A stretch of 64,000 nt of DNA from Lachnoanaerobaculum sanguinis (lineage in GTDB: Bacteria; Bacillota; Clostridia; Lachnospirales; Lachnospiraceae). Location: positions 8,894 through 72,893 of the forward strand of contig NZ_BTHK01000014.1 in NCBI RefSeq assembly GCF_033242365.1, read 5' to 3'. The notes under the pieces were generated by a model. The model was not told where the DNA came from. It saw only the letters and a program-made list of their open reading frames with translations, and did not search any database. The number at the start of each line of letters is the position of its first letter. Position 1 is the first letter of the stretch. This document shows positions 52,164 through 61,887 of this stretch, piece by piece. The position numbers and the translations under genes were made by a program.

Positions 52164-53534
52164 TTATTTTAAAAACTTATCATATATTCCAAATACGAAT
52201 ATAAATAATACTATTATCGGCAATATAAATGTAAGGTAAAATCTCATCCAGTTCTTCATCTTAAGACCTTCACCCTTATTGCACTCCTTTAGATAATTAT
52301 CCCATCCCCAGCCGTATCTGCTTACACAAAAAAGTAGATATACCAAGGAACCGAGCGGCAAAATAATATTACTTACAAGGAAATCCTCAAGATCAAGTAT
52401 TGTTCCTCCAAAAGGCTTTAGCCAATCAAATGCCCATGCACCAAAACCTAATACACATGGTAATGAAAGTACTATTATTAATATCAAATTAAAAAGACTT
52501 ACCTGTTTTCTTGACTTCTTTGTAAGGTCCATACCGCATGAAACTATATTTTCAAATACCGCAAGTACTGTAGAGAATGCGGCAAATGACATAAATATAA
52601 AGAAGAAACTCCCCCATAGTCTTCCAAGAGGCATCTTATTAAAGATATTCGGCAAGGTGATAAATATAAGTGCAGAGCCTGATGTCTGATCCACACCATA
52701 TGTAAATGTAGCCGGGAAGATAATAAGTCCTGAAACTATAGCTACGAAAGTATCAAGTATAACTATTGTAACAGACTCTCCAAGCATACTTCTGTCATTA
52801 CTTATATAACTTCCGAATATAAGCATTGCACCTATTCCAAGGCTTAATGTAAAAAATGCCTGATTCATAGCACCGGTTATAACATTACCTATACCTGTTT
52901 CTTCTATTCTGCTTATGTTCGGTACAAGATAATATTTAAGTCCTTCTGCAGCACCTTTTAAGAAGAATGAATTTATTGCAAGTATAATCATTACCACAAG
53001 CAGTGTAACCATAACTATTTTTGTAATATTCTCAAGTCCCGCTTCAAGTCCTCTTGATACTATAAACATACCTGCAACTACTACCACCACCATCCAAAAG
53101 ATCATGATGGAAGGCTGTGAAAGCATTGTATTAAATACATTTAAAACTCCGTCCGAATCCAGACCTTCAAATCTGCCTGTTATAGTCAGGTAAAAATAAT
53201 GAAGCATCCATCCTGTTACAGTGGTATAAAACATCATCAAAAGATAATTACCTATAAATGCCACTATTCCATGTATATGCCATTTGCTTCCTGCAGGTTC
53301 CAACTTTTGGTATGCAAGCACCGGACTCTTTCTTGCAGCTCTTCCTATTGAAAACTCCATAGTCATTATAGGCAATCCCAGCATAACCAAAAATAACAAG
53401 TACAACAGTACAAATGCACCGCCGCCACCTTTTCCTGTCATATATGGAAACTTCCATACATTACCGATACCTATCGCACATCCGGCTGAAATGAGTATAA
53501 ACCCGAGCCTGGACTTTAACCTTTCTCTCTCCAA
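52164..53534 (-). CDS. Sodium-dependent transporter, NSS (SNF) family
   Basis: 456 aa, about 11-12 helices. The start LGFILISAGCAIGIGNVWKF with the unwound TM1 GNVWKFPYMTGKGGGGAF and the later QAFFTLSLGIGAMLIFGSYI (TM6) and AFSTVLAVFENIVS (TM8) are the LeuT-family signatures. Prokaryotic members take up amino acids or related amines with sodium; the substrate cannot be deduced. The gene is intact and monocistronic. A 6-bp dyad about 75 bases upstream may be a regulator site. Confidence 0.92.
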   Translation of the reverse strand: MERERLKSRLGFILISAGCAIGIGNVWKFPYMTGKGGGGAFVLLYLLFLVMLGLPIMTMEFSIGRAARKSPVLAYQKLEPAGSKWHIHGIVAFIGNYLLMMFYTTVTGWMLHYFYLTITGRFEGLDSDGVLNVFNTMLSQPSIMIFWMVVVVVAGMFIVSRGLEAGLENITKIVMVTLLVVMIILAINSFFLKGAAEGLKYYLVPNISRIEETGIGNVITGAMNQAFFTLSLGIGAMLIFGSYISNDRSMLGESVTIVILDTFVAIVSGLIIFPATFTYGVDQTSGSALIFITLPNIFNKMPLGRLWGSFFFIFMSFAAFSTVLAVFENIVSCGMDLTKKSRKQVSLFNLILIIVLSLPCVLGFGAWAFDWLKPFGGTILDLEDFLVSNIILPLGSLVYLLFCVSRYGWGWDNYLKECNKGEGLKMKNWMRFYLTFILPIIVLFIFVFGIYDKFLK

Positions 53535-53606
53535 AATATCCTCCTACTTAAATCCTTGATATTTTTGAGGATTGCAAGAACATTGTGTAAAGCAATCCGA
53601 CATAAA

Positions 53607-53622
53607 GGTAAAACACTTTACC
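53607..53622. promoter_or_regulatory. Short palindrome upstream of the NSS gene
   Basis: GGTAAA (53607-53612), ACAC, TTTACC (53617-53622). It lies between the divergent NSS and MerR-family genes in a region with A+T-rich promoter-like hexamers on the minus strand. A possible operator; nothing more can be said. Confidence 0.35.
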
Positions 53623-53834
53623 TAAATGACTTGATAAACTGTAGTCAATCAAATGCAAAACATTATAACACAATTAATTAAAAATTTCTATCTTATACCT
53701 TAAGTATATCCTTTATATTATTGTATTATTCAAAAATTAATTAATCATATTTTGACAGATCATACCCCAAGAATTATTTCTATTTTGATATTTAATCTTA
53801 TATTAAATTTATAAATAATCTTTAACTTAAGGTA

Positions 53835-53865
53835 TTGACTATTACATTGCGTCATAGTTTATACT
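53835..53865 (+). promoter_or_regulatory. MerR-type promoter with 19-bp spacer
   Basis: TTGACT (53835-53840) and TATACT (53860-53865) are separated by 19 bp, the overlong spacing MerR-family activators correct. The spacer holds a dyad ACTAT…ATAGT. It sits just ahead of the MerR-family gene, so self-regulation is likely. Confidence 0.72.
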
Positions 53866-53888
53866 TATCCTTGTTAGGAGGTTTTCAA

Positions 53889-54623
53889 ATGTTTTTAATT
53901 AAAAAGGTTAGTGAAATAAGCGGTGTATCGGTGCGCACTTTATACCATTATGATGAAATAGGTTTGCTTTCACCTAAAAAAAGTGAAAACGGGTACAGAT
54001 ATTATTCCGAGGATGATATGTCTTTTTTGCAAATGATATTGTTTTATAAATATCTGGGATTTCCTTTAAAACAGATAAAGGATTTATTAAAACAGGAAGA
54101 TCCGGAAATACTCCATCATCTAAAGAAACAACTCGTTTTGATGCAGAAAGAAAAGCAAAAACTCTTAACACTTATTGATACATTGGAAAAGACTATTGAA
54201 TCAAGAGAAAGGAAAATTACTATGTCAATAAAAGAAAAATTCAAAGGTTTTACATATCAGGATAATGAAAAGTATAAACAAAAAGCAATAGACCTTTATG
54301 GAAAGGAAGTTATTGAGGAAGCCGTTAAAAAGCAAAAAGGAAGAGAACAGGAAATTGCCGACGGTTTTAATAATATCTTTTTTGCAATATCGGATAATAT
54401 GTCAAAGGGACTTAAGGCTACATCAAAAGAAAATACCGAACTGGCAAAAAAGCTTCATAAACATATTTGTGAATACTCTTTTGACTGTAGTGCGGATGTG
54501 TTTTCAAGCATAGGCTATGGATATGTTAAAAATCCGGAATTTAAAAATAATATGGACAAATTCGGAGAAGGTATGGCACAGTATCTGTGTGATGCGATTC
54601 AACAGTATGTAAAAGAGATTTAA
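53889..54623 (+). CDS. MerR-family regulator with TipAS-type domain
   Basis: 244 aa from ATG 53889 with AGGAGG upstream; an ORF 18 codons longer runs through the promoter. The MerR winged helix (1-75) reads KKVSEISGVSVRTLYHYDEI, then GLLSPKKSENGYRYYSEDDM, with a coiled dimerisation helix to about 120. The C-terminal half (about 130-244) has the TipAS antibiotic-recognition pattern: FTYQDNEKYKQKAIDLYGKE, then HKHICEYSFDCSADVFSSIG and FGEGMAQYLCDAIQQYV. Such proteins sense thiopeptides and other drugs. No obvious target gene adjoins other than itself. Confidence 0.87.
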   Translation: MFLIKKVSEISGVSVRTLYHYDEIGLLSPKKSENGYRYYSEDDMSFLQMILFYKYLGFPLKQIKDLLKQEDPEILHHLKKQLVLMQKEKQKLLTLIDTLEKTIESRERKITMSIKEKFKGFTYQDNEKYKQKAIDLYGKEVIEEAVKKQKGREQEIADGFNNIFFAISDNMSKGLKATSKENTELAKKLHKHICEYSFDCSADVFSSIGYGYVKNPEFKNNMDKFGEGMAQYLCDAIQQYVKEI

Positions 54624-54643
54624 TTGATAAATCTTTTTAATAT

Positions 54644-54695
54644 ATTTTCACCTCTAAGTATCGTTTTATTGTACTTAGAGGTGAAAATTAAGTAT
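54644..54695. terminator. Bidirectional terminator between convergent genes
   Basis: TTTTCACCTCTAAGTA, loop TCGTTTTATTG, TACTTAGAGGTGAAAA: 16-bp perfect arms. It serves the MerR-family gene (plus) and the OLD-like gene (minus). Confidence 0.85.
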
Positions 54696-54721
54696 TTTTA
54701 TGTGTTTAATCTATCTTTATA

Positions 54722-56734
54722 TCAATTCTCATTTTCAATTATCTCTTTAATAATTTCAAATATAGGAACAAAATTAGAAAAATCAAAATTTTCAAATCCG
54801 GATTTTTTCTCCAATACACATTCTGCAAAATCCATTTTTGAAAGTGCAAAGTTCGGACTGTTGTCTTCTTTAGGATTAATTACTCTCTCTCCGGATGATC
54901 CGTCAATAATTGAAATCTTATCACTTCCACACAATTTTTTCTTTTCACAACATTTATCCTCTTTTGTCATATAACCATTACTGTTAAATTCATTACCTAA
55001 ATATAATCTACGTGAAATATCTCCTTCTTTGTATTCAGTTTTAATTTCATCATCACTATAAAGATGTTCTATACAAATTTCCGGAGTATCTTTTCTAAAA
55101 TCAGGAATAGGTAAAATAAAAGAAAATACATTATTTCCCCAAGTCTTATATTTAACACCTTGTAAAGACATCTTGTTATTTGTCCTATCATCATCACAAT
55201 CTGCAATAAAAATCATTCTCCTACTATTGGGCATTTTAGAGTAGCTCTCACACATTGTTGATAATGCAGTGTTACCCATATCTATCTTATTTTCTGTGTT
55301 TTTATTACTATTCTTTGCTTCATACTCAAAAAATTCAAAATCTAAATCTTTAAATACTTCTTTATACTTGTCGATTTTTGACAGTTTATTATACGCAGCA
55401 AGCATATGCTTCCAATCTGTTGCTCCTTCAGTTATAATAATAGGTTTACTTGATTCAGATTTATCGATTGCTTCCCTCAACTTTTTATTATGTGTTTCAG
55501 TCTCAGTAAAGTATTCATAGGCTCTTTTAAATTCTGAAAAACTTTCAACACCAATTTTGTTTCCATCAGGCATTTGGTAAATATCAAAACCATCATCACC
55601 ATACTCTTCCTCCAGTCCCAATAAAAATAATGGTGAATGTGTTGTTACAATAAATTGAATATATGGAAATACTTTCATCAATATTGGTAATACATCTTTT
55701 TGATGTATTGAATGAAGATGTAATTCTATCTCATCGATAATTATTATTCCCTTTATACTATCCGGATATACACTCTTATTGATATCATTATTATCTGCAT
55801 AACGAATTATGGTTGTAAAAATATTAAAAAGAGCCAATTGTCCTGTAGACAACGAATCCATTGATAAGGCAATTATTGAATCATCTTTAACTCTTTTTAT
55901 ATTAAATCTTGCTCCACCATGAACTCTCAAGTTAAGCCCAAAATATACATCTTCATTTAGTATAATACTCATAACTCGCTCAAGGTAGAATCGTGCTGAT
56001 GACATTGCCATTAAATCTTGTATATTTATATGAACTATTTTCAGAATGTTATTTTTTTCTATACCTATATCTGCCCTTGAGTCGGCAATTACATCAAGTA
56101 GCCATCTAAAATTACCTTTACCAATATCATATGCCATTATTGGATTTTTTAGCATACCCGTAATTTTAGGTTCGACATATAAATGTGTTGACAAATCATC
56201 ATAATATGTATCACCTAACCAACTAGGCTTTTCATAGCGCGCGGGTCCAAAATAACATATTACATTTTCAGAAAATACTTTCTTTATTTCTTCGTTATCT
56301 GAACCACGAATTTCCTTTATTCCGGTATTTGTATCCCAGTTTGTTATATCTCCATCATAACCACTCTCATTCTTAAATTGTTCAAATGAACAATCACCAG
56401 TTTTAAATAAATATTCTACTCTATTATCAAATATCACTCTTGAAAAAAGATATTTTTCTCCTACTTTTATCTCATTGCTACTGATAATCTTATAGTATGA
56501 ATAATTGTAACTTTCTTTATCATGATGTAATGCATTACTAAATCCTCTTCCTGCAAGCTCATATAGTGAATCTACAATATTGGATATCATTGTTGATTTC
56601 CCACTGCCGTTTTCACCTACTATTATAAGGGGCTTGGGCTTTCCATCATCCATAAAAGAAGGGCTTATATCAATTTTTGAAATCGGTCCTATATTTTTAT
56701 CTATTATTCTACTTATATACATCTTTGTTAACAC
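54722..56734 (-). CDS. OLD-like ATPase with TOPRIM nuclease domain
   Basis: 670 aa. ABC-type ATPase domain (about 1-400): Walker A GENGSGKST (40-48), signature LSTGQLALFNI (295-305), Walker B GIIIIDEIELHLHS (329-342) and the switch histidine in FIVTTHSPLFLLGL. A TOPRIM-like part follows: IITEGATDWKHMLAAYNKLS (434 on, with the metal glutamate) and MIFIADCDDDRTNN (507-520, D-x-D). A Cys-rich stretch KCCEKKKLC (near 600) comes before the end. This is the OLD-family layout, used for DNA cleavage in phage defence and in Gabija GajA. No helicase, methylase or reverse transcriptase is adjacent, so it would be a single-gene system or a housekeeping relative. Confidence 0.8.
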   Translation of the reverse strand: MLTKMYISRIIDKNIGPISKIDISPSFMDDGKPKPLIIVGENGSGKSTMISNIVDSLYELAGRGFSNALHHDKESYNYSYYKIISSNEIKVGEKYLFSRVIFDNRVEYLFKTGDCSFEQFKNESGYDGDITNWDTNTGIKEIRGSDNEEIKKVFSENVICYFGPARYEKPSWLGDTYYDDLSTHLYVEPKITGMLKNPIMAYDIGKGNFRWLLDVIADSRADIGIEKNNILKIVHINIQDLMAMSSARFYLERVMSIILNEDVYFGLNLRVHGGARFNIKRVKDDSIIALSMDSLSTGQLALFNIFTTIIRYADNNDINKSVYPDSIKGIIIIDEIELHLHSIHQKDVLPILMKVFPYIQFIVTTHSPLFLLGLEEEYGDDGFDIYQMPDGNKIGVESFSEFKRAYEYFTETETHNKKLREAIDKSESSKPIIITEGATDWKHMLAAYNKLSKIDKYKEVFKDLDFEFFEYEAKNSNKNTENKIDMGNTALSTMCESYSKMPNSRRMIFIADCDDDRTNNKMSLQGVKYKTWGNNVFSFILPIPDFRKDTPEICIEHLYSDDEIKTEYKEGDISRRLYLGNEFNSNGYMTKEDKCCEKKKLCGSDKISIIDGSSGERVINPKEDNSPNFALSKMDFAECVLEKKSGFENFDFSNFVPIFEIIKEIIENEN

Positions 56735-57631
56735 TCCTCTTTTTTAATTTAAACTACACAAGTTCCATGCGCAACTTATTTGTATTACTATTTTTTATTA
56801 TATTTTAGTTACACTACAAACAGGAAGATACATAAATATTTCCACCTTCTCTTACTTTTAAATGCTGAATCCTACAATCATGACAAATACTCTATCATGT
56901 TGTTATGAAGTATGTAATACACAATCTGATTTACAAAGTATGTATGTTTGCTTTCAAATTTATTTCTCTCCATATATTGTAAAAACCATCATTTAATACA
57001 TTAATATCGATTTTCACTATTTTACATATTGCTTTATAGTAAAATTATTTATTTGAAATTTTTAATCATATATTACACCCGACACTTTCTAAATTCAACT
57101 CATCATTCTTATATTACTTCCTCTGTATTTTATAGGCTATTATAAATTTAATAGTCTTTCATATTTTATTAACTTCATCTATTTTACATCGTTCTCAATA
57201 GATAAATACAGAACTTGTATTATTTTATCACTGTTAAAAAGATACTTACTTAAATATAAGCCTTTACAAGGATATTTCAAAGTCTTGGAATAATCAATGA
57301 GTTATGTCAACTAATTGATGTACTACTTGAAGTGTAAAAAATAATCCAAACCTTTTGCACCACTGTCATGTAATTTTCATGCAAAATATTTATCCCAGTG
57401 TTTTAAACTCTATAAGTTTAACGGATTAGTAGACAACCGCATACCCATATACAATAATACTTATCCTCAATCTTTAGAAATAATACCAACTATATTTATT
57501 GATTAAATATATTATTAAAGGGTATAATAAAGCCTATAATTTTATGACAGATATTTTGATATAAAATTTATACATTGCTATATCGGCTGGTATTATATCA
57601 TTTTAATCTGTTTTATTTTTTGTGAGGAAAT
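56735..57631. other. Long A+T-rich stretch without an intact gene
   Basis: About 900 bases with no open frame over about 50 codons that looks like a protein, no tRNA-like cloverleaf and no clear hairpin terminator. The minus strand between about 57200 and 57400 reads in pieces like a decayed coding sequence, but I could not assign a family. A ribosome binding site GTGAGG just before 57632 belongs to the next gene. It may be remnants of a lost mobile or defence gene beside the OLD-like gene. Confidence 0.5.
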
Positions 57632-58753
57632 ATGAATCAATATATAGAAGTATCTTTACAGGCTGTTATACTGTTTCCCTTTGTGGTTGCTATATTTACA
57701 TTACCTTATATTGCTTATAACTACCATAAATACGGATCTGTTATAAGTCTGAAGGTTGTAATCGTTTATTCTTTTATTTTTTATATTCTGTGTATGTACT
57801 GCCTGGTGATACTTCCTCTTCCGTCTCCGGAAAAGGCTGCCACGCTGCACAGTCATAAAATGCAGCTTGAACCTTTTTTATTTATAAAAGATATTTTACA
57901 AAGATCGGATATTATTAAAGATCAGCCAAAAACATGGTTAAGTGTAGTACTGAACAAGGCCTTTCTTGTAAATATTTTAAATCTGTTTTTAGCTCTACCT
58001 TTTGGAATGTATTTACGTTACTATTTTAAAAGATCATTTATAGAAACTATTGTTTTATCATTTCTACTATCATTATTTTTTGAAATAACTCAACTTACAG
58101 GACTGTACTTCCTATATTCCGGCAGTTACAGACTCTTTGATGTGGATGATCTTATAGTAAATACTTCAGGCGGTTTACTCGGATTTCTTTTAATGGAACC
58201 GTTTATGAAATTTTTGCCTTCTAGAGATGAGCTGGATGAAATAAGCTATAAGAAAGGAATGGAAGTATCATTAACAAGACGATTTATATCATTCTTTTTT
58301 GATATGGCATTTATTGCTTTTTTAACTTTTATTTGTGAAATTTTAATACCTGAATTTGCCTTGCTGTTCTCATTTGAAGCAAGTATATTATTTTATTTTT
58401 CTGTTTTTCCGATATTATTTAAAGGAAGAACTTTGGGAAAATTTATCACGAGTACAGCCATTGTATCTTTAAATGAAGAACGTCCTGCATTCTATTCATA
58501 TTTTTTAAGGTATATTCTTTTTTACGGATTTTATTTTTTTATTCCTTTAAATATAAGAAGACTTCTTGAAAGTTTAATACTTACAAATACAGATCCTTAT
58601 AAAGATATGGCATATGCAACTCTTGAACTTTTAGCAACTATTTTGTACTTTATGATATTACTTACAGCTCTTATAAAATCCGCAAGACATCGCAGACTTT
58701 TGTATGAAAATTTATCAAAGACAAAAATTCAGAGCACTGTTAAAGTATCATAA
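57632..58753 (+). CDS. VanZ-RDD fusion membrane protein
   Basis: 373 aa. The N-terminal VanZ-like part (about 45-200) shows YCLVILPLPSPEKAATLHSH and a helix bundle ending SLFFEITQLTGLYFLYSGSY and FDVDDLIVNTSGGLLGFLLM, the VanZ consensus. The C-terminal RDD part (about 212-350) shows RRFISFFFDMAFIAFLTFIC and GRTLGKFITSTAIVSLNEER. VanZ domains are tied to low-level teicoplanin resistance and lipid or envelope tasks; RDD domains to transport. VanZ-RDD fusions occur in Firmicutes with no known function. Monocistronic. Confidence 0.87.
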   Translation: MNQYIEVSLQAVILFPFVVAIFTLPYIAYNYHKYGSVISLKVVIVYSFIFYILCMYCLVILPLPSPEKAATLHSHKMQLEPFLFIKDILQRSDIIKDQPKTWLSVVLNKAFLVNILNLFLALPFGMYLRYYFKRSFIETIVLSFLLSLFFEITQLTGLYFLYSGSYRLFDVDDLIVNTSGGLLGFLLMEPFMKFLPSRDELDEISYKKGMEVSLTRRFISFFFDMAFIAFLTFICEILIPEFALLFSFEASILFYFSVFPILFKGRTLGKFITSTAIVSLNEERPAFYSYFLRYILFYGFYFFIPLNIRRLLESLILTNTDPYKDMAYATLELLATILYFMILLTALIKSARHRRLLYENLSKTKIQSTVKVS

Positions 58754-58856
58754 TTAAATCATATTTAATTTTTTATACTTGAAATGTCCCAATTGTTGAT
58801 GTAGTATTTAAATACATTACATATAGTTTTTAAAACTACATCAAGGAGGGATAAAT

Positions 58857-59564
58857 ATGAACTCAAAATATAAAGAAAAGACAAGATTCGGTGTACTTCC
58901 CGGAACTATATCAATAAAAATAAGGGAACCGGGCTCAGCACTTACTCACTTTTTGGGGCTTATTCTTTTATGGATAGGAGCCGGCCCGCTTATTCAAAGA
59001 ACTGTAGAACATGGAAGCTTTTTAACTTCAATATCTATGTTTGTCTTTATTGTATCAACTACATTATTATATGCGGCAAGTACAACATACCATTCTGTAG
59101 TTTTAGACCTTAAAAAGACAATGATTTTCCGTAAAATAGACCATATAATGATTTCTGTATTGATTGCCGGAACATATACACCTGTATGCCTTACAGCACT
59201 TAAAGGAAAAGTAGGATATATATTACTGGCTGCCATATGGACACTTGCTATCGGAGGAATTATACTGAAAATTTTCTTTGTAAACTGTCCTAAGTGGCTG
59301 TCATCTTTAATTTATCTTATTATGGGATGGCTTTGTGTATTTGCATTAAAACCTATATTCAAAGCACTCCCTCTAGCCGGATTTTTGTGGCTTTTGTTTG
59401 GAGGTATCTCCTACACACTCGGAGCTGTAATCTATGCCTTTAAATTAAAAGCTTTTAATGAAAAACATATTTATTTCGGTTCACATGAGATTTTTCATGT
59501 CTTTATTATGATTGGAACATTTTGCCATTATATGTTGCTTTTTAGTACATTATCCTTTTATTAA
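58857..59564 (+). CDS. trhA: Hemolysin III / PAQR-family membrane protein
   Basis: 235 aa, seven helices. Family motifs: EPGSALTHFLGLILLWIGAG, STTYHSVVLDLKKTMIFRKI, DHIMISVLIAGTYTPVCLTA and the C-terminal GSHEIFHVFIMIGTFCHYML with metal-binding histidines (TYH, DH and HxxxH positions). The family (TrhA in E. coli) is linked to membrane fluidity and energy homeostasis rather than haemolysis. A strong GGAGGG site precedes the ATG. Monocistronic. Confidence 0.92.
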   Translation: MNSKYKEKTRFGVLPGTISIKIREPGSALTHFLGLILLWIGAGPLIQRTVEHGSFLTSISMFVFIVSTTLLYAASTTYHSVVLDLKKTMIFRKIDHIMISVLIAGTYTPVCLTALKGKVGYILLAAIWTLAIGGIILKIFFVNCPKWLSSLIYLIMGWLCVFALKPIFKALPLAGFLWLLFGGISYTLGAVIYAFKLKAFNEKHIYFGSHEIFHVFIMIGTFCHYMLLFSTLSFY

Positions 59565-59750
59565 ATATTCTTTCAATAAAAGTCATATATCTATAAATTA
59601 CTGTTTTTATTTCATTTATTTATAATATTTACAAAAATAAAACTGCAAATAATACATATGCTATTGAATACACCCGTCTTATTATATATAATTAATATAG
59701 AGTTAATTTTATATTTTAATGTATGTATATATTTTATAGGAGGTATTTAT

Positions 59751-60587
59751 ATGAAAAAGCAGCTTTTTTGTACATTGATAATATTTGCTACATTATCTTT
59801 AACTTCAACTGTTTTTGCAAGTCAAGGATATAAAAAACAAAGGTATGCATTAAAAGATACTTGGATGATTCATAATGATGCCTGGTGTTATGTGGATTCT
59901 GAAGGAACTGTTTCTACAGGATGGAAAAATATTTTAGATCATTGGTTCTACTTTGATAATGAGGGAAAAATGGTTACAAATCAATGGGTTGGTGACTATT
60001 ACATCGGTCCAAACGGAATGATGTTAACCGATACTACCACTCCTGACGGTTATAAAGTCGGAAATGACGGTACAAGAATTTCTGAAAAAATTGTGCTTAA
60101 TGAGCCAAAGGCAGCCTCTACAATTGAAAAACATGCCTATTATAAATATTGTACTAAGGAACAGGCCGAGCAGGCTGATGCTGTTGCAAGAAGTATTGCC
60201 ACAAGAGTTTTATCAGACACCTCGCTTATAACAGATCTTGCAAAAATAAAGAAGGCTTCATCTATTATTTACAAAGAGTATATTATAGAAAGTTCACGTG
60301 AAAATGATGAAAATAAGTACTACAGAAGTCCTTATGGTGTTTTTATAGCAGGAATAAGTACAAGTGCAGGCGGTACCAGAGCACTTGGAAGAGTTCTTGA
60401 TTTTATGGGGTATGATTGGGAACATGCAAATCCTAATACAAAAACTCATCAATGGTGTATCGTAAATATGGACAATCAGGCAGGATATGCCGATGCCATG
60501 GGATATGGATGCGGATTTGGTATTCATCCTTATATTTCTGAAGATATGAGTTCTGTAAATAAAGATATTGCTAACGGTGTATATTAA
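59751..60587 (+). CDS. Secreted wall-binding protein with altered transglutaminase-like domain
   Basis: 278 aa from ATG 59751 (GGAGG upstream). A signal peptide ends at about VFA (residue 23). Choline/glucan-binding-like repeats (40-110) follow: GWKNILDHWFYFDNEGKMVT, NQWVGDYYIGPNGMMLT, GYKVGNDGTRI. The C-terminal part (125-278) resembles the transglutaminase-like domain found after such repeats in Lachnospiraceae: GTRALGRVLDFMGYDW, KTHQWCIVNMD (H233) and GYADAMGY (D248). The usual cysteine before AGxTRALG is serine here (S205 in ISTSAGG), so catalysis by the normal thiol is not possible. It may bind rather than process its target. Confidence 0.78.
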   Translation: MKKQLFCTLIIFATLSLTSTVFASQGYKKQRYALKDTWMIHNDAWCYVDSEGTVSTGWKNILDHWFYFDNEGKMVTNQWVGDYYIGPNGMMLTDTTTPDGYKVGNDGTRISEKIVLNEPKAASTIEKHAYYKYCTKEQAEQADAVARSIATRVLSDTSLITDLAKIKKASSIIYKEYIIESSRENDENKYYRSPYGVFIAGISTSAGGTRALGRVLDFMGYDWEHANPNTKTHQWCIVNMDNQAGYADAMGYGCGFGIHPYISEDMSSVNKDIANGVY

Positions 60588-60596
60588 GACTGTATT

Positions 60597-60635
60597 AAAA
60601 ACGGCCGGCACTTAAAGTGCCGACCGTTTTTCTCT
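60597..60635. terminator. Bidirectional terminator between convergent genes
   Basis: AAAAACGGCCGGCACTT and AAAGTGCCGACCGTTTTT form a strong GC-rich hairpin with one mismatch just after the wall-binding protein stop. It also precedes the end of the solute-binding protein gene. Confidence 0.9.
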
Positions 60636-60646
60636 ACATACTGAAA

Positions 60647-61879
60647 TTATTTTCTATCAGCTATTGCTTGAGCTAATTTACAAAAATCATCCAATGTTAT
60701 CTCATCTAATAAATACTTTTGAAATATTCTTCCCATTTCCGAGATATCATTCATTGGATTAGATGACAGCGGCCTGACTTTAAAGTTTGTATTCTCAACA
60801 TACTTTCTTATAATATCAATATCAGGAACATCTATATCTTCCTCTAAGATAACATCAATTCTTGCAGGTATCTGCTTCATTGCGTTACTATATTCAATGC
60901 TCCCTTCTCTACTTGAAATATAACTTAAAAATTTCTTTGCCGCATTTTTATTTTTTGAAGCTTTATTAAGTACATACTGCCACGTTGCTATATTAGTTGC
61001 ATTTTTTTTGAACATAGGAAGTTCTGCCACATGTATTCCATCTTCTCCATACTTTCCTGAATTCAAAAAGATATTTATAGCACCACTATACATAAATACA
61101 CATCCATACTTGCCGTCAATAAATTTTTGTTCCATTTGTTCGTATCTGTCTATCATTTGATTTTGAGGTGTATAACCATGTTTCAGCATATCATGCAAAA
61201 ACTTAACAGCTTCCTTTGTATTATCATTATTCCAATTATAATAGTCTCCATCAAACATATTTATAAATTGTGATAAATCATTATATATATATGTTTCATC
61301 CCATGCACTTCCATATCCATACATGTTTGTACCATAATCATTACCGACAAATAATGAAAAATCATCCAAATTTTTAACTCCTTCGAGTTCTGAATATTTT
61401 ATATATTTTTCATTTACCCAAAACATCATAATATCCATAAGGTATGGAACAGAATAAAAATGATTTTTATACATAGCCACTGATTCTACATAGTCTTTAG
61501 GATATGATTCCACAATATTTTTACTCATTATATCATCTAAATTTTCAATATATCCTTTTACTTTAAACTCACTTACCATCTCATCATTAACTGAAATCAA
61601 ATCAATATCTGAATTTCCTGATAAAAGTAATGTTGAAATTTCCGCCTGTCTATTATTTGCATCAGCCGGACAAGGAATTATATTTATTTTCATATTTAAT
61701 TTTCTTGATACATCGTTAATATAATTTTTAAAATCAGGATTATCAGCTTCTATATGCATGATATTTAATTCAGCTTCATAATAGTTGCTTATTTCTATTT
61801 CTTCATTCTTCTTATAATTATTACAAGAAGATAGAATTAAACCGATACATAATAAAATACAAAAAATTTTTTTATACAA
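60647..61879 (-). CDS. ABC transporter solute-binding lipoprotein (carbohydrate type)
   Basis: 410 aa starting at a TTG (61879) with AGGAGC upstream. Lipoprotein signal with lipobox LSSCNNYK (cysteine at about 19). The body has the pattern of family 1 sugar-binding proteins: LLLSGNSDIDLISVNDEM, VESVAMYKNHFYSVPYLMDI, NTKEAVKFLHDMLKHGYTPQ and KYGCVFMYSGAINIFL. It delivers an oligosaccharide to permeases, one of which is encoded downstream-in-position at 63016 and broken. GH172-type gene between them suggests a fructan or arabinan-like substrate. Confidence 0.87.
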   Translation of the reverse strand: MYKKIFCILLCIGLILSSCNNYKKNEEIEISNYYEAELNIMHIEADNPDFKNYINDVSRKLNMKINIIPCPADANNRQAEISTLLLSGNSDIDLISVNDEMVSEFKVKGYIENLDDIMSKNIVESYPKDYVESVAMYKNHFYSVPYLMDIMMFWVNEKYIKYSELEGVKNLDDFSLFVGNDYGTNMYGYGSAWDETYIYNDLSQFINMFDGDYYNWNNDNTKEAVKFLHDMLKHGYTPQNQMIDRYEQMEQKFIDGKYGCVFMYSGAINIFLNSGKYGEDGIHVAELPMFKKNATNIATWQYVLNKASKNKNAAKKFLSYISSREGSIEYSNAMKQIPARIDVILEEDIDVPDIDIIRKYVENTNFKVRPLSSNPMNDISEMGRIFQKYLLDEITLDDFCKLAQAIADRK

Positions 61880-61887
61880 ATCAGCTC

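Noticed and set aside
54722..56734. Gabija defence system
   Set aside because: The OLD-like gene resembles GajA in layout, but no UvrD-type GajB helicase is next to it.
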